A stretch of 64,000 bases of DNA from Mumia sp. Pv4-285 (GCF_041320275.1 NZ_CP162023.1:1116001-1180000); one strand, 5' to 3'. Shown: positions 19,059 through 27,196, numbered from the stretch's first letter. Translations and numbers: made by a program. The notes: generated by a model not told the origin, from the letters alone.

Positions 19059-19972
19059 CCCGGAGGGTGGCCGCGATCGACTGCGGCACAAACTCGATCC
19101 GGCTGCTCGTCACCGATCTCGACGCGGAGGCCGGCACGGCGGACGACCTCGTACGCCGGATGGAGATCGTCCGGCTCGGCTACGGCGTCGACCGCACAGG
19201 GCACCTCGACGAACGTGCTCTCTCCCGCACGTTCGCGGCGTGCGAGGACTACGCGGGCGTCATCGCGGAGGCGGGGGCGGAGCACATGCGGTTCGTCGCG
19301 ACGTCGGCCACCCGTGACGCGGACAACGCCGCGGAGTTCGCGGCAGGCGTCCAGGAGAGGCTCGGCGTACGCCCCGACGTCGTGAGCGGGTCCGAGGAGG
19401 CCGCGCTGTCGTACGCCGGTGCGGCGCGTGATCTCCCGGACGTCGATCAGCCCGTGCTCGTCGTCGACCTCGGTGGTGGCTCGACGGAGCTGATCCTCGG
19501 TCGCGACGGCCGCGCGGAAGCCGAGCAGTCGCTCGACATCGGCTCGGTCCGGATGACCGAACGCCACCTGCGCAGCGACCCGCCGACCGCGGCCGAGATC
19601 GCGGCGTGCGTCACGGACGTCGACGCGGCGCTCGACCGGGCGCAGGTCGACGTCGGTGCGGCGCGCACGGTCGTCGGCGTCGCCGGCACGATCACGACGG
19701 TGGCCGCGTACGTCCTCGGGCTCGAGCAGTACGACTCCTTTCGCATCCACCACGCGCACCTGGCTGTCGCCGACGTGATCGCCGCGTGCGAGGCGATCAT
19801 CGCCGCGTCGGTGGAGGAACGGCGCTCGTGGCCGTTCATGCACCCGGGGCGCGCGGACGTCATCGGAGGCGGCGCCCTGATCGTCGCGCGGCTGCTGGCA
19901 CGGACGACGCCCGAGGTCCTCGTCATCTCCGAGCACGACATCCTCGACGGCATCGCCTGGTCGCTGGCGTGA
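19055..19972 (+). CDS. ppx: Exopolyphosphatase/guanosine pentaphosphate phosphatase, Ppx/GppA family
   Basis: A 305-residue protein from the GTG at 19055, overlapping the upstream TGA. It belongs to the ASKHA phosphotransferase fold: first phosphate loop VAAIDCGTNSIRLLV near the N-terminus, LGYGVDRTGHLDERAL, SGSEEAALSYAGA with the catalytic Glu, and the second loop VLVVDLGGGSTELI. The domain III/IV extension of long Ppx proteins is absent, as in short actinobacterial Ppx1 and Ppx2. It hydrolyses polyphosphate or pppGpp terminal phosphates. The stop is only three bases from the left arm of the vapBC operator. Confidence 0.92.
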   Translation: MTRRVAAIDCGTNSIRLLVTDLDAEAGTADDLVRRMEIVRLGYGVDRTGHLDERALSRTFAACEDYAGVIAEAGAEHMRFVATSATRDADNAAEFAAGVQERLGVRPDVVSGSEEAALSYAGAARDLPDVDQPVLVVDLGGGSTELILGRDGRAEAEQSLDIGSVRMTERHLRSDPPTAAEIAACVTDVDAALDRAQVDVGAARTVVGVAGTITTVAAYVLGLEQYDSFRIHHAHLAVADVIAACEAIIAASVEERRSWPFMHPGRADVIGGGALIVARLLARTTPEVLVISEHDILDGIAWSLA

Positions 19973-19974
19973 GG

Positions 19975-20007
19975 CTTCTACCATGGGCGGACCGTCTCTG
20001 GTAGAAG
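19975..20007. promoter_or_regulatory. vapBC operator (inverted repeat)
   Basis: A perfect 9-bp inverted repeat, cttctacca (19975-19983) and tggtagaag (19999-20007), separated by 15 bases, lies immediately upstream of vapB. The centre-to-centre spacing is suitable for two antitoxin dimers, matching conditional cooperativity in VapBC autoregulation. The binding role is inferred from position. Confidence 0.7.
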
Positions 20008-20020
20008 GTAGACTCCTTCC

Positions 20021-20290
20021 ATGAGTCTCAACATCAAGAACGAGCGCACCCATGCGCTCGTCCGCCGACTCGCGGAGCTGTCCGGCACGAGCCAGACAGC
20101 AGCAGTCGACGACGCCGTACGCCGTCGGCTCGCCGAGCTTGAGTCGAGCGTGCCCGCGCGCCGATCGGTTGATGCGATGCGGGTGGACAGGCTCCTCGTC
20201 GAGTTCCGCCGAGATCTGACCGACGACGACCGCGAGGCGATGCGCCGGGCAGACGAGACGCTGTACGACGAGCAGGGCCTGCCGCAGTGA
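20021..20290 (+). CDS. vapB: Antitoxin VapB (ribbon-helix-helix type)
   Basis: An 89-residue protein. The N-terminal segment MSLNIKNERTHALVRRLAELSG with the following VDDAVRRRLAEL has the strand-helix-helix pattern of the Rv0623-like VapB family, which binds DNA as a dimer and also wraps the toxin with its C-terminal half (here FRRDLTDDDREAMRRADETLYDE). The GTGA overlap with vapC couples translation. The operator palindrome lies 13 bases upstream and there is ACTCCTTCC just before the start instead of a strong ribosome-binding site, so a leaderless mRNA is possible. Confidence 0.88.
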   Translation: MSLNIKNERTHALVRRLAELSGTSQTAAVDDAVRRRLAELESSVPARRSVDAMRVDRLLVEFRRDLTDDDREAMRRADETLYDEQGLPQ

Positions 20291-20685
20291 TCGTGGACAC
20301 GTCGGCGATCGTGGCGATCCTGCTCGACGAACCCGGCGCTGAGGCCCTGTCCAGCGCGCTTCTCTCAGCCATCGAGCCGACGATGTCTGCGGCCACTCTC
20401 GTCGAGCTGTACGCCGTCGTCGATCGCCGGTCGACTCCCCAGCAGCGTCGCAGGCTCGACCGACTGCTCGACGCGTACGGCATCGCGGTCGTGCCGTTCA
20501 CGCCGGCGCAGGCGGTCATCGCCCGCGACGCCTACCGTGACTTCGGCCGGGGCAGCGGACACGCAGCTCGCCTGAACCTCGGCGACTGCTTCGCCTACGC
20601 GCTGGCCACCGATGCCGCCAAGCCCCTGCTCTTCGTCGGCGACGACTTCCGCCATACCGACATCGAGCCCGCGCTCGCTCCGTAG
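20287..20685 (+). CDS. vapC: PIN-domain ribonuclease toxin VapC
   Basis: A 132-residue PIN-domain RNase starting at GTG and overlapping the vapB stop. The acidic metal-binding residues are in place: D4 in MIVDTSAIVAIL, E40 in TLVELYAV, D100 in NLGDCFAYALA and D119/D120 in FVGDDF. The NLGDCFAYALA and PLLFVGDDFRHTDI segments place it with the VapC28/VapC30-like group. Known members cleave tRNA or rRNA and stop translation. All catalytic residues are intact, so the toxin is likely active. The gene is convergent with the glycosyltransferase, three bases apart. Confidence 0.92.
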   Translation: MIVDTSAIVAILLDEPGAEALSSALLSAIEPTMSAATLVELYAVVDRRSTPQQRRRLDRLLDAYGIAVVPFTPAQAVIARDAYRDFGRGSGHAARLNLGDCFAYALATDAAKPLLFVGDDFRHTDIEPALAP

Positions 20686-20688
20686 GCC

Positions 20689-21987
20689 TCAGGCGCCGAT
20701 CGCCTCCGGGACCCGCACCGCCCACAGCTGACGCAGGATCCCGTCCAGCACGTCGGTCCGATCGAACTGGAGCGCGTACCCCCGTGCGGCTTCGGCCTGC
20801 CGGGCCCGGTCGTCGGGACTGGTGTGCAGGACGGCGTGGTCGATCGCAGCGGCGATGCCGTCCGGGTCCTCGACGCCGACGATCGTCGCGTGGTCTCCGA
20901 CGGCCTCACCGATGCCACCGGTCTGCGTCGTCACGATCGGTCCGCCGCCGGCGAGCATCTTCTCGACGAGGGCGATGCCGAAGGTCTCGACGAACTCGGG
21001 GCGCGGCTTGCTCGGCAGGACGAACGCCGCGCACCCCGCCATCAGCAGGGGCTTCTCGACGTCGTCCACGTCGTCGAGAAAGGTGATCCGGTCGGCGACC
21101 GGGGAGGCGGCGGCGTACGCCCGCAGCTCAGCCGCCTCGGGCCCGCGTCCCGCGACGACCAGCCGCACCCTGCCTGCGGCGGCACTACGGGCGTACCCGT
21201 CGATGAGGTCGTCGACGCCCTTGGCGGCCGCGAGCCGCGACAGGAAGAACACGTAGCCGTCGCGCTCCAGGCCCCGTGCTGCCAGCGCGGCGTCGACGGC
21301 GCCGGGCTCCAGGTCGGTGTAGGCGCGGGTGTCGACAGCGGGGTACGAGATGCCGATCCGGGTGCGGCACTGCTCCGCGTACCGCGTGCCGTGGCGGGCG
21401 TCGACGTCCTCGGCGCACGCGACAACGAGGTCGCGGGTGTACTCGGAGACGGCGAGGCACACGTCGTTGCTCAGGTAGGTCGAGAGCACGTGAGCGGCGG
21501 CACCGAAGCGGTCCGCCTCGATGCAGGACCGTACGACGTTCGTGACGTCCGAGCCGACCGCCTCCGCGACCGTGGTGACGTCGACGGGCAGGCCCGTCGT
21601 ACGTGCGATGCGTACGGCGTCGGTCACGGCCGTCGTGTGCGGGCTGAGGTACAGCGAGAGCGCGACGGTCGGGACGCCGTCGGTGAACAGCTCCACGAGC
21701 CGCCCGGTGATCCCCGCCAGGAAGCGGCCGTCAGGGACCTTGTAGTCCCCGACGGGCTCGGGCCGCTCGACGGTGATCCCGGGCGAGTACGGGAGGACCG
21801 AGTCCAGCGGCTTGAGCGGGAGCCCGGCCTCCTCGAGGCGGTCGACCGGCCACGTGACGATGCGGACGTCGGTGAAACCGCGAGACAGCGCAGCCTCCGC
21901 GAGGTTGCGCGCTTCCCCGGAGTGCCCGCAGATCACCGGATCTGCGCGGACGACGATGACGAGACGGTTCGGCGGCTGCATGATCAT
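20689..21987 (-). CDS. Glycosyltransferase, GT4-like (GT-B fold)
   Basis: A 432-residue protein from the ATG at 21987, which overlaps the stop of the upstream GH92 gene as ATGA and so is coupled to it. The C-terminal half has the GT-B retaining transferase features: YVFFLSRLAAAKGVDDLIDGYA, RLVVAGRGPEAAEL, ITFLDDVDD, a stretch of donor-site residues AFVLPSKPRPEFVETFGIALVEKML (shown as its PSKPRPEFVETFGIALVE core), and GGIGEAV. The N-terminal acceptor domain starts RLVIVVRADPVICGHSGEARNLAEAAL. No signal or TM is present, so it is cytoplasmic. Sugar and acceptor are unknown; coupling to an alpha-mannosidase-like gene hints at a mannose-containing glycan or small glycoside. Confidence 0.85.
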   Translation of the reverse strand: MIMQPPNRLVIVVRADPVICGHSGEARNLAEAALSRGFTDVRIVTWPVDRLEEAGLPLKPLDSVLPYSPGITVERPEPVGDYKVPDGRFLAGITGRLVELFTDGVPTVALSLYLSPHTTAVTDAVRIARTTGLPVDVTTVAEAVGSDVTNVVRSCIEADRFGAAAHVLSTYLSNDVCLAVSEYTRDLVVACAEDVDARHGTRYAEQCRTRIGISYPAVDTRAYTDLEPGAVDAALAARGLERDGYVFFLSRLAAAKGVDDLIDGYARSAAAGRVRLVVAGRGPEAAELRAYAAASPVADRITFLDDVDDVEKPLLMAGCAAFVLPSKPRPEFVETFGIALVEKMLAGGGPIVTTQTGGIGEAVGDHATIVGVEDPDGIAAAIDHAVLHTSPDDRARQAEAARGYALQFDRTDVLDGILRQLWAVRVPEAIGA

Positions 21988-24227
21988 GACACCCCGTTCG
22001 GTGGAGAGACGGCGAGGACGTCCGCGCGGCGGGTGCCGGCGGGAAAGGACGGGGGGAAGGACGCGGGATCGCGTCCCCACGAGCTGGGTACGGGGCCGAG
22101 CTCGAGGAGCAGGCGTCCTCCGCGGTGCAGCTCGGCGCCGTCGAGCCACGTGCGGGCGAGCGGTCTGCCGTCGAGCCAGGCGGCCTGGACGTACTGCGGG
22201 GGAGTGTCCGGGCCCGGCTGGACGAAGCCTGTCGTCTCGATCTCGAGCCGCCCCGAGGGGAGATTGAGGGTGGCGGCGGAGAACGACGGCGCGTTCACGA
22301 GGAAGACGTTCTGGCCCGCGACCGGGAACAGCCCGAGGGACGCCCAGACGTACCAGGAGCTCAGTCCGCCGGAGTCGTCGTTGCCCGGCAGCCCGCCTGG
22401 ACCGGTGCCGAACCGCTGGTGGACCGCCGCGTGCACGATCTCGGCGGTCCGGTCCGGACGCCCGGCGTAGTGGTACGCCCAGGGCGCCTCCATGTCCGGC
22501 TCGTTGTTGAGTCCTTCGAAGCGGTCCAGGGCGTAGCCGACGGCCATCTCCTCCGCACCGGGACGCGAGCCGGGCTGCTGCACCGCGGCGGCGCCGTACC
22601 CGAAGAAGCGGTCGAGGATGGCGACGAACGTCTCCGCCCCTCCGGCCAGCGCGATCCGTGCCGCCATGTCGTGCACGAGCCGGAAGGAGTAGTTCCACCG
22701 CCCGCCCTCGTAGTACGTCGAGTCGAGCAGCAGGCCCGTCTCGGGGTCGAAGGCGCTCGTCCAGCCGGCCGCGTACGGCTCCAGCTCGGTGACCAGCGCC
22801 TTGTCACCGACGTGCTGCGCGACCTGCTGGGTGCACCAGTAGCCGAACGCCAGGTCGAGCGTGTGGCTGATCGGGTGCGCGACGCCGCGGAGGAGGTAGT
22901 CCTCGCCGTACGCCCGCCGCAGGTCGTTGTGCATGTGCACGAGGGCCCAGTCCCAGTCGATCCCACCGATCCCGAGGGCGCACAGGTCGGCGAGGAACGT
23001 CTGCGCGAGCGCGCTGGCCTGGCGGGAGAACACGTCGGCTCCGCGCGCCATGCGGTAGCCGATCGGGAGGTTGCCCTCCTCCTCGCACACGTGCAGGAGG
23101 GCGTTGGCGAGCTCGGCGGCGCGTTCGGGCACCAGCGCGGTCAGCAACGGCAGCTGCGTGCGGTAGATGTCCCACATCGTGCTGATGTCGAAGGCGAACG
23201 GGCCGTCGGTCGGCCAGAACGGGCTCTCGTTCGGGGCCAGGCAGGGCTTGACGAGCGAGTGGTAGAGCGCGGTCTCGAAGACTGTGCGGCGGTCCGCGTC
23301 GGGGCAGTCGATCTCGATCAGACCGAGGTGCTCGTCCCACGCACGCGCCGTGTCCTTCCGGCGTACGGCGAAGCTGGTCCGGGACGGGCCGCAGTCGGCG
23401 TGCAGGTTGTCACGCGCCTGGTCCGTCCCCCGCAGTGAGAAGCCGAGGCGCAGCTCGACGACCTGACCCGCGGTCGTCGGGCCGGCCCACATCACACCGA
23501 AGGGGCGCAACGTCGTCGTCCGGATGTCGCTGAAGTCGAGGCGGCTGCCGCCGGCCATCAGCCGCCGGTCGTACCAGAGCATCTGCCGCCAGCGCTCTGC
23601 GTCGCTCTCGAGGTGCACGGCGAGCGGCGCGCCCTCGACGACGATCTCGCCGCGGGCGACGCCGGGTGCGACGGACTCGAGGTGCGACCGCAGGGGCACG
23701 GTGGCGCCGTACGGGATGGCGAGGCCGCCGAGCGAGAGGTCGACGACGAGCCGGGCGTCGTGGTGTGCCGGGAAGGTGTAGCGGTGGACCGCGCTCTTGG
23801 GCCCGACGGTGACCTCGCAGTGGACCCCGGAGTCGAGCGTCGCGGCGTACCAACCGGGTCCGGCCTCCTCCTCGTACAGGCCCCAGGTGCGACCGAGCGC
23901 ATCGAGCGGCTCGAGCATCGGGGTGACGCGGAAGTAGTTGTAGTACTTGCGGATCGCGCCGGTCCCCGACTGCTGGAAGTGGGTGAACCCGGAGGCCACC
24001 TGGTCGTCGAAGATCGCCGTCGGCACGCCCTCCGTGCTCAGGTCGTAGCGCCCGTAGCCGGTCGGGTAGGCGCCCGAGTAGGCGCACGCCGAGACCATCC
24101 CGAGGGGGTGGCAGGCACCGGGGTGCGTGTTGCCGACCTGCGGCTTCGGCGACCACCAGGTGGCTGCCAGGCCGGTCGAGGTCGGCAGGTCCGTCGCGGA
24201 CGTGCCGATGAAGGGGTCGACGACCAT
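21984..24227 (-). CDS. Glycoside hydrolase family 92 (alpha-mannosidase-like)
   Basis: A 747-residue protein with GGGAGGT before the ATG. GH92 enzymes are calcium-dependent, inverting exo-alpha-mannosidases. Seen features: N-terminal VDPFIGTSATD and GNTHPGACHPLGMV, a beta-sandwich domain (about 1-250), then an (alpha/alpha)6 domain with WDIYRTQLPLLTAL, GYWCTQQVAQHVGD, NEPDMEAPWAYHYAG and the C-terminal GNDDSGGLSSWYVWASLGLFPV, which resembles the family's GN(E/D)D catalytic region. Unusually there is no signal peptide, so the enzyme appears cytoplasmic, unlike the secreted enzymes of gut Bacteroides. It is coupled to the glycosyltransferase and probably acts on an intracellular glycoside. A substrate other than mannoside is possible. 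Confidence 0.88.
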   Translation of the reverse strand: MVVDPFIGTSATDLPTSTGLAATWWSPKPQVGNTHPGACHPLGMVSACAYSGAYPTGYGRYDLSTEGVPTAIFDDQVASGFTHFQQSGTGAIRKYYNYFRVTPMLEPLDALGRTWGLYEEEAGPGWYAATLDSGVHCEVTVGPKSAVHRYTFPAHHDARLVVDLSLGGLAIPYGATVPLRSHLESVAPGVARGEIVVEGAPLAVHLESDAERWRQMLWYDRRLMAGGSRLDFSDIRTTTLRPFGVMWAGPTTAGQVVELRLGFSLRGTDQARDNLHADCGPSRTSFAVRRKDTARAWDEHLGLIEIDCPDADRRTVFETALYHSLVKPCLAPNESPFWPTDGPFAFDISTMWDIYRTQLPLLTALVPERAAELANALLHVCEEEGNLPIGYRMARGADVFSRQASALAQTFLADLCALGIGGIDWDWALVHMHNDLRRAYGEDYLLRGVAHPISHTLDLAFGYWCTQQVAQHVGDKALVTELEPYAAGWTSAFDPETGLLLDSTYYEGGRWNYSFRLVHDMAARIALAGGAETFVAILDRFFGYGAAAVQQPGSRPGAEEMAVGYALDRFEGLNNEPDMEAPWAYHYAGRPDRTAEIVHAAVHQRFGTGPGGLPGNDDSGGLSSWYVWASLGLFPVAGQNVFLVNAPSFSAATLNLPSGRLEIETTGFVQPGPDTPPQYVQAAWLDGRPLARTWLDGAELHRGGRLLLELGPVPSSWGRDPASFPPSFPAGTRRADVLAVSPPNGVS

Positions 24228-24315
24228 CGGACCTCCCCTCGTGGCTGCGTGGCGTGGACGCTACGGGCGCCACGTGTCGAGAGGGTTTCGGGCCGGTGAA
24301 GGTTGGCTTCACGCG

Positions 24316-24960
24316 CTACGACACCCGGCGCTCGACCCCGACGTGCATCCGAGAGGTACGGGGGGCATCGACCTCGTCGAGCAGTGCGAGCGCGAAGTCG
24401 TCGTACGTGATGCGGCTGTCCGCGTCGGCGGGCGCCACGGCGTACCCGCCCGTCGAGGTGCCGCCGTGGTCGAAGTCGCCGGAGGGCGACAGGGCAACCC
24501 AGTCGAGGCGCTCCGCGGCCGCCGCGAACCCCTCGGTCGCCGCGGCGTGGGCCAGGTAGAAGGCGCGGTGCTCGTTCGGGTAGGCGTCGGTGTCCATCAA
24601 CGCCGTCCCGTCGGTGGTCGGCAGCAGCGAGGCGAGACCGACCCACACCAGCCGCCGGACTCCGGCATGTTCCAGTCCCGACACCAGGGCCCGCGAGGCG
24701 GCGACGAACCACGCGCGCGGATCCGTCGCGGACAGGTCGTACACGGTGGCGATCACCGCGTCGTGACCCACCGCGAGTGCGGCGAGCGCGTCCGCGTCCG
24801 TGACGTCTCCCGCCGCGAGCGTGACGCTCTCACCGCTGAGATCGGTGTACCGTGCCGGGTCGCGTACGACGGCGGTCACCGCGTGTCCGCGGCGTACGGC
24901 CTCGGTGGTGGCGGCGCGTCCGGCGCGCCCTCCGGCCCCGACGATCATGATCTTCCCCAT
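24316..24960 (-). CDS. NAD(P)-binding oxidoreductase, atypical SDR/NmrA-like
   Basis: A 214-residue single Rossmann protein. The N-terminus MGKIMIVGAGGRAGRAATTEAVRRGHAV contains the GxGGxxG dinucleotide motif; VVRDPARY follows at the NADP-selecting loop, then LAAGDVTDADALAAL and HDAVIATVYD. The classical YxxxK is not evident, as in NmrA-like and SDR_a5 proteins that act as quinone reductases or redox sensors. It is divergent from an HxlR regulator with a palindrome in between, the usual layout for a stress-inducible oxidoreductase controlled by its neighbour. Confidence 0.82.
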   Translation of the reverse strand: MGKIMIVGAGGRAGRAATTEAVRRGHAVTAVVRDPARYTDLSGESVTLAAGDVTDADALAALAVGHDAVIATVYDLSATDPRAWFVAASRALVSGLEHAGVRRLVWVGLASLLPTTDGTALMDTDAYPNEHRAFYLAHAAATEGFAAAAERLDWVALSPSGDFDHGGTSTGGYAVAPADADSRITYDDFALALLDEVDAPRTSRMHVGVERRVS

Positions 24961-25020
24961 GCCGAACCTCCTGTGCTCTCACCGACGATCTGCCGGCGGG
25001 TGGACGCTAGCCCGGAGGCT

Positions 25021-25038
25021 GGTTTCGGTTCGGAAACC
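25021..25038. promoter_or_regulatory. Candidate HxlR operator
   Basis: Inverted repeat ggtttc-ggttcg-gaaacc, perfect 6-bp arms with a 6-base spacer, 16 bases upstream of the regulator's -10 box and 61 bases from the divergent start codon. Position suggests binding of the HxlR protein to control both genes. Confidence 0.55.
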
Positions 25039-25053
25039 GTCACGGGCCGCGAC

Positions 25054-25059
25054 TAGGCT
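25054..25059 (+). promoter_or_regulatory. Candidate -10 box of the HxlR gene
   Basis: TAGGCT ends 6 bases before the GTG at 25066, so the transcript would be leaderless. Confidence 0.5.
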
Positions 25060-25065
25060 GGACAT

Positions 25066-25443
25066 GTGCTTGCGCCACTCGATCCGGACATGTTCGATCC
25101 CGTCTGCCCGTCGTCGCTGTCGCCGGTGCGGGTGGGCGACAAGTGGGGCGCCCTGATCGTGCGGTGCCTCGCCGACGGTCCCCGTCGCTTCGGCGAGCTG
25201 CGGGTCCCGCTGCGGGGGATCACGGCGAAGGTCTTGACGTCGTCGCTTCGGACGCTCGAGCGCGAGCGGCTCGTCGCCCGCACAGAGCTCCCGGGGCGGC
25301 GCGTCGAGTACGCCCTCACCGACCTCGGTCGCAGCTTGCTCGTCCCGCTGGACGCGATGTGCGCGTGGGCAGACGCGCACTGGGACGAGATCCTCGACGC
25401 CGCCGACGACGCGCTCGCGCGCGAAGGGGCGGTGGCCCACTGA
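25066..25443 (+). CDS. HxlR/DUF24-family winged-helix regulator
   Basis: A 125-residue protein with one winged-helix domain: [27 protein letters not shown], then [23 protein letters not shown] and the wing [14 protein letters not shown]. Cys14 in the segment FDPVCPSS is at the position of the redox-sensing cysteine of DUF24 regulators such as YodB and HypR, so a thiol-stress or electrophile signal is plausible. A palindrome sits between it and the divergent NAD(P)-binding protein. The GTG start has a -10 box 6 bases upstream. The next gene (UDG) starts 5 bases after the stop and may be co-transcribed. Confidence 0.9.
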   Translation: MLAPLDPDMFDPVCPSSLSPVRVGDKWGALIVRCLADGPRRFGELRVPLRGITAKVLTSSLRTLERERLVARTELPGRRVEYALTDLGRSLLVPLDAMCAWADAHWDEILDAADDALAREGAVAH

Positions 25444-25448
25444 CGTCC

Positions 25449-26258
25449 ATGCAGTTCACCTCACCCGTCACGCCGGGCACGGGATGGCCGGACGATCCCG
25501 CGACTCCTCGCACGCCGGTGGCGCAGGACGCGGCCGAGGTGCGGGAGCTCGCCGCCGGAGCCGGCGCGCTGCTCGAGCTCGAGGCGCGCGTGAGCGTGTG
25601 CCGCGCGTGTCCCCGGCTGGTCGAGTGGCGGGAGGACGTGGCGGTCATCAAGCGTCGTGCGTTCGCCGACGAGCCGTACTGGGGGCGACCGATCCCGGGC
25701 TGGGGCGACCCGGCGCCGAAGCTCCTCGTGGTCGGTCTCGCGCCGGCCGCGCACGGCGGCAACCGCACCGGACGCATCTTCACCGGGGACCGGTCGGGCG
25801 ACTGGTTGTTCGCGTCGATGCACCGTGTCGGGCTCGCCGCGCAGGAGACGAGCATGCACGCCGGCGACGGCCAGCGGCTGATCGGCGGTCGCATGGTCGC
25901 GGCAGTCCGCTGCGCGCCGCCTGCGAACAAACCGACCACGGATGAACGCGACACCTGTGCACCCTGGCTGGAGGAGGAGTTCCGTCAGGTGCTGCCCTCC
26001 GTTCGCGTGATCGTCGCTCTCGGCTCCTACGGTTGGGACGCGACGCTGCGGACGATGGCGGCGTCGGGTGCCGTGGTCCCACGGCCGCGGCCGAAGTTCG
26101 GACACGCGGTCGAGGCCACACTCCCGAAACCTGAGGGCGGTACGGTCCAGCTCCTGGGCTGTTTCCACCCCAGCCAGCAGAACACGTTCACAGGACGGTT
26201 GACCGAGCCCATGCTCGACGCCGTCATGACCCGCGCGAAGGAGGTCAGCGATGACTGA
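25449..26258 (+). CDS. Uracil-DNA glycosylase, type 5 (UdgB family)
   Basis: A 269-residue DNA repair enzyme from the ATG at 25449. Iron-sulfur ligands are visible as C51 and C54 in [10 protein letters not shown] with further Cys at VRCAPP and DTCAPW. The type 5 motif [20 protein letters not shown] (about 99-118) lacks the polar catalytic Asp/Asn of family 1 and 4, as in Mycobacterium UdgB and Thermus UDGb. The second motif [16 protein letters not shown] supplies the conserved His. It removes uracil, and often hypoxanthine or ethenocytosine, from double-stranded DNA. Its last 8 bases overlap the next gene. Confidence 0.93.
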   Translation: MQFTSPVTPGTGWPDDPATPRTPVAQDAAEVRELAAGAGALLELEARVSVCRACPRLVEWREDVAVIKRRAFADEPYWGRPIPGWGDPAPKLLVVGLAPAAHGGNRTGRIFTGDRSGDWLFASMHRVGLAAQETSMHAGDGQRLIGGRMVAAVRCAPPANKPTTDERDTCAPWLEEEFRQVLPSVRVIVALGSYGWDATLRTMAASGAVVPRPRPKFGHAVEATLPKPEGGTVQLLGCFHPSQQNTFTGRLTEPMLDAVMTRAKEVSDD

Positions 26259-27048
26259 GGAGATCACCCAGACGCACGCCACCGGAGTTGCCGGCCGATT
26301 GGTCGACCTTCTCGTGCAGGTGTACGGCGAGGCGCCGCCGGTCACGTTGACCGCGTGGGACGGCTCGCGCGTGGAGCCCGAGTCAGGTGAGGTCGCGATC
26401 GAGGCTCGCATCGAGTCACGGCGTACGGTCCGCCGCCTGATGTGGTCCCCCGGGCAGGAGGGCATCGCCCGCGCGTACATCGCCGGTGAGCTCACCATCG
26501 ACGGCGACCTCGAGACGGCTGTCCGCCTGATGCGCGACTACGTCGAGCACGCCTCCGCCAAGCGTGCGCTGGAGCCGGCCGACCGTCGGGAGGTGCTGCG
26601 CCTCACCGTCCAGCTCGGCGCCGTCGGTCCCGCGCCGCGAGGGCCGTCGGAACCGGTCGACGCGGTCACCGGCTATCTGGACGTCACCGGCCAGATGCGT
26701 GCGGAGCTGCCGCCCGCGCTCGCTGACACGGTCCTCGCGCACGGCGGCGACGAGGGCGCGGGACGCGCCGAGATCGTCTACACCGACCCCGCGCCGCTGA
26801 GCGCCTCGATCGCGCGGTGGGAGAGCGAGGGTCTCGTCGTCGACGCCGTACGCGAGGTGGTCTCCGACGAGCGCGACCGCCTGCGCGACGTGGGCCGCCG
26901 GCTCGACGAGCACTGGGACGCCGTCGTCGACGCGGTCGGCGCCCAGCACGCACGGATGTGGAAGGTCTCCCTCGTCCTCGTGCGCGACAACCTCGAGCGC
27001 CGATCGGTCCGTGCGTACGAGATCACCGGCACGACCGCCACCGCCTGA
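26251..27048 (+). CDS. CFA-synthase-like protein lacking the methyltransferase core
   Basis: A 265-residue protein overlapping the UDG gene by 8 bases. Residues about 8-125 match the N-terminal domain of actinobacterial cyclopropane-fatty-acyl-phospholipid synthases ([66 protein letters not shown], here described by their core words). Residues about 180-260 match the C-terminal end of the same family ([45 protein letters not shown]). The SAM-binding Rossmann core of about 200 residues, with its ExGxGWG and HYD motifs, is absent and replaced by about 50 residues. The frame is intact, with normal codon use. It could be a regulatory paralogue, a lipid-binding protein, or a neatly deleted gene on its way out. 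Confidence 0.7.
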   Translation: MTEEITQTHATGVAGRLVDLLVQVYGEAPPVTLTAWDGSRVEPESGEVAIEARIESRRTVRRLMWSPGQEGIARAYIAGELTIDGDLETAVRLMRDYVEHASAKRALEPADRREVLRLTVQLGAVGPAPRGPSEPVDAVTGYLDVTGQMRAELPPALADTVLAHGGDEGAGRAEIVYTDPAPLSASIARWESEGLVVDAVREVVSDERDRLRDVGRRLDEHWDAVVDAVGAQHARMWKVSLVLVRDNLERRSVRAYEITGTTATA

Positions 27049-27050
27049 CC

Positions 27051-27085
27051 GCGAGCCACTCGCGCGCGTTCGCGAGCCACTCGCG
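27051..27085. repeat. Two copies of a small palindrome before the tRNA gene
   Basis: gcgagccactcgcg occurs at 27051-27064 and 27072-27085; each copy contains gcgag-cca-ctcgc, able to form a small hairpin. They may terminate the CFA-like gene. The tRNA follows 24 bases later. Confidence 0.55.
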
Positions 27086-27108
27086 GGCGTGCGTCAGAAT
27101 GGGCGCAC

Positions 27109-27182
27109 GCTCCTGTAGCCCAACCGGCAGAGGCAGACGGCTTAAACCCGTCGCAGTGCGGGTTCGAATCCCGCCGGGAGCA
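27109..27182 (+). tRNA. tRNA with UAA anticodon (tRNA-Leu by anticodon; short variable loop)
   Basis: A 74-nt cloverleaf. The acceptor stem GCTCCTG pairs with CGGGAGC (one G-T), the anticodon stem GACGG/CCGTC holds the loop CTTAAAC with anticodon TAA, and the T-arm GCGGG-TTCGAAT-CCCGC is perfect. The variable loop is only 5 nt (GCAGT), whereas bacterial tRNA-Leu is normally class II with a long variable arm. The D-arm is short (GCC/GGC). The 3' CCA is not encoded. The anticodon reads UUA, a rare codon in high-GC genomes. It is not obviously a normal leucine acceptor; see findings. Confidence 0.85.
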
Positions 27183-27196
27183 CTCGAACGCGTGCC

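Noticed and set aside
27109-27182. Integration (att) site at the tRNA 3' end
   Set aside because: I found no direct repeat of the tRNA 3' end downstream and no integrase; the next genes are ordinary GNAT and oxidoreductase genes.
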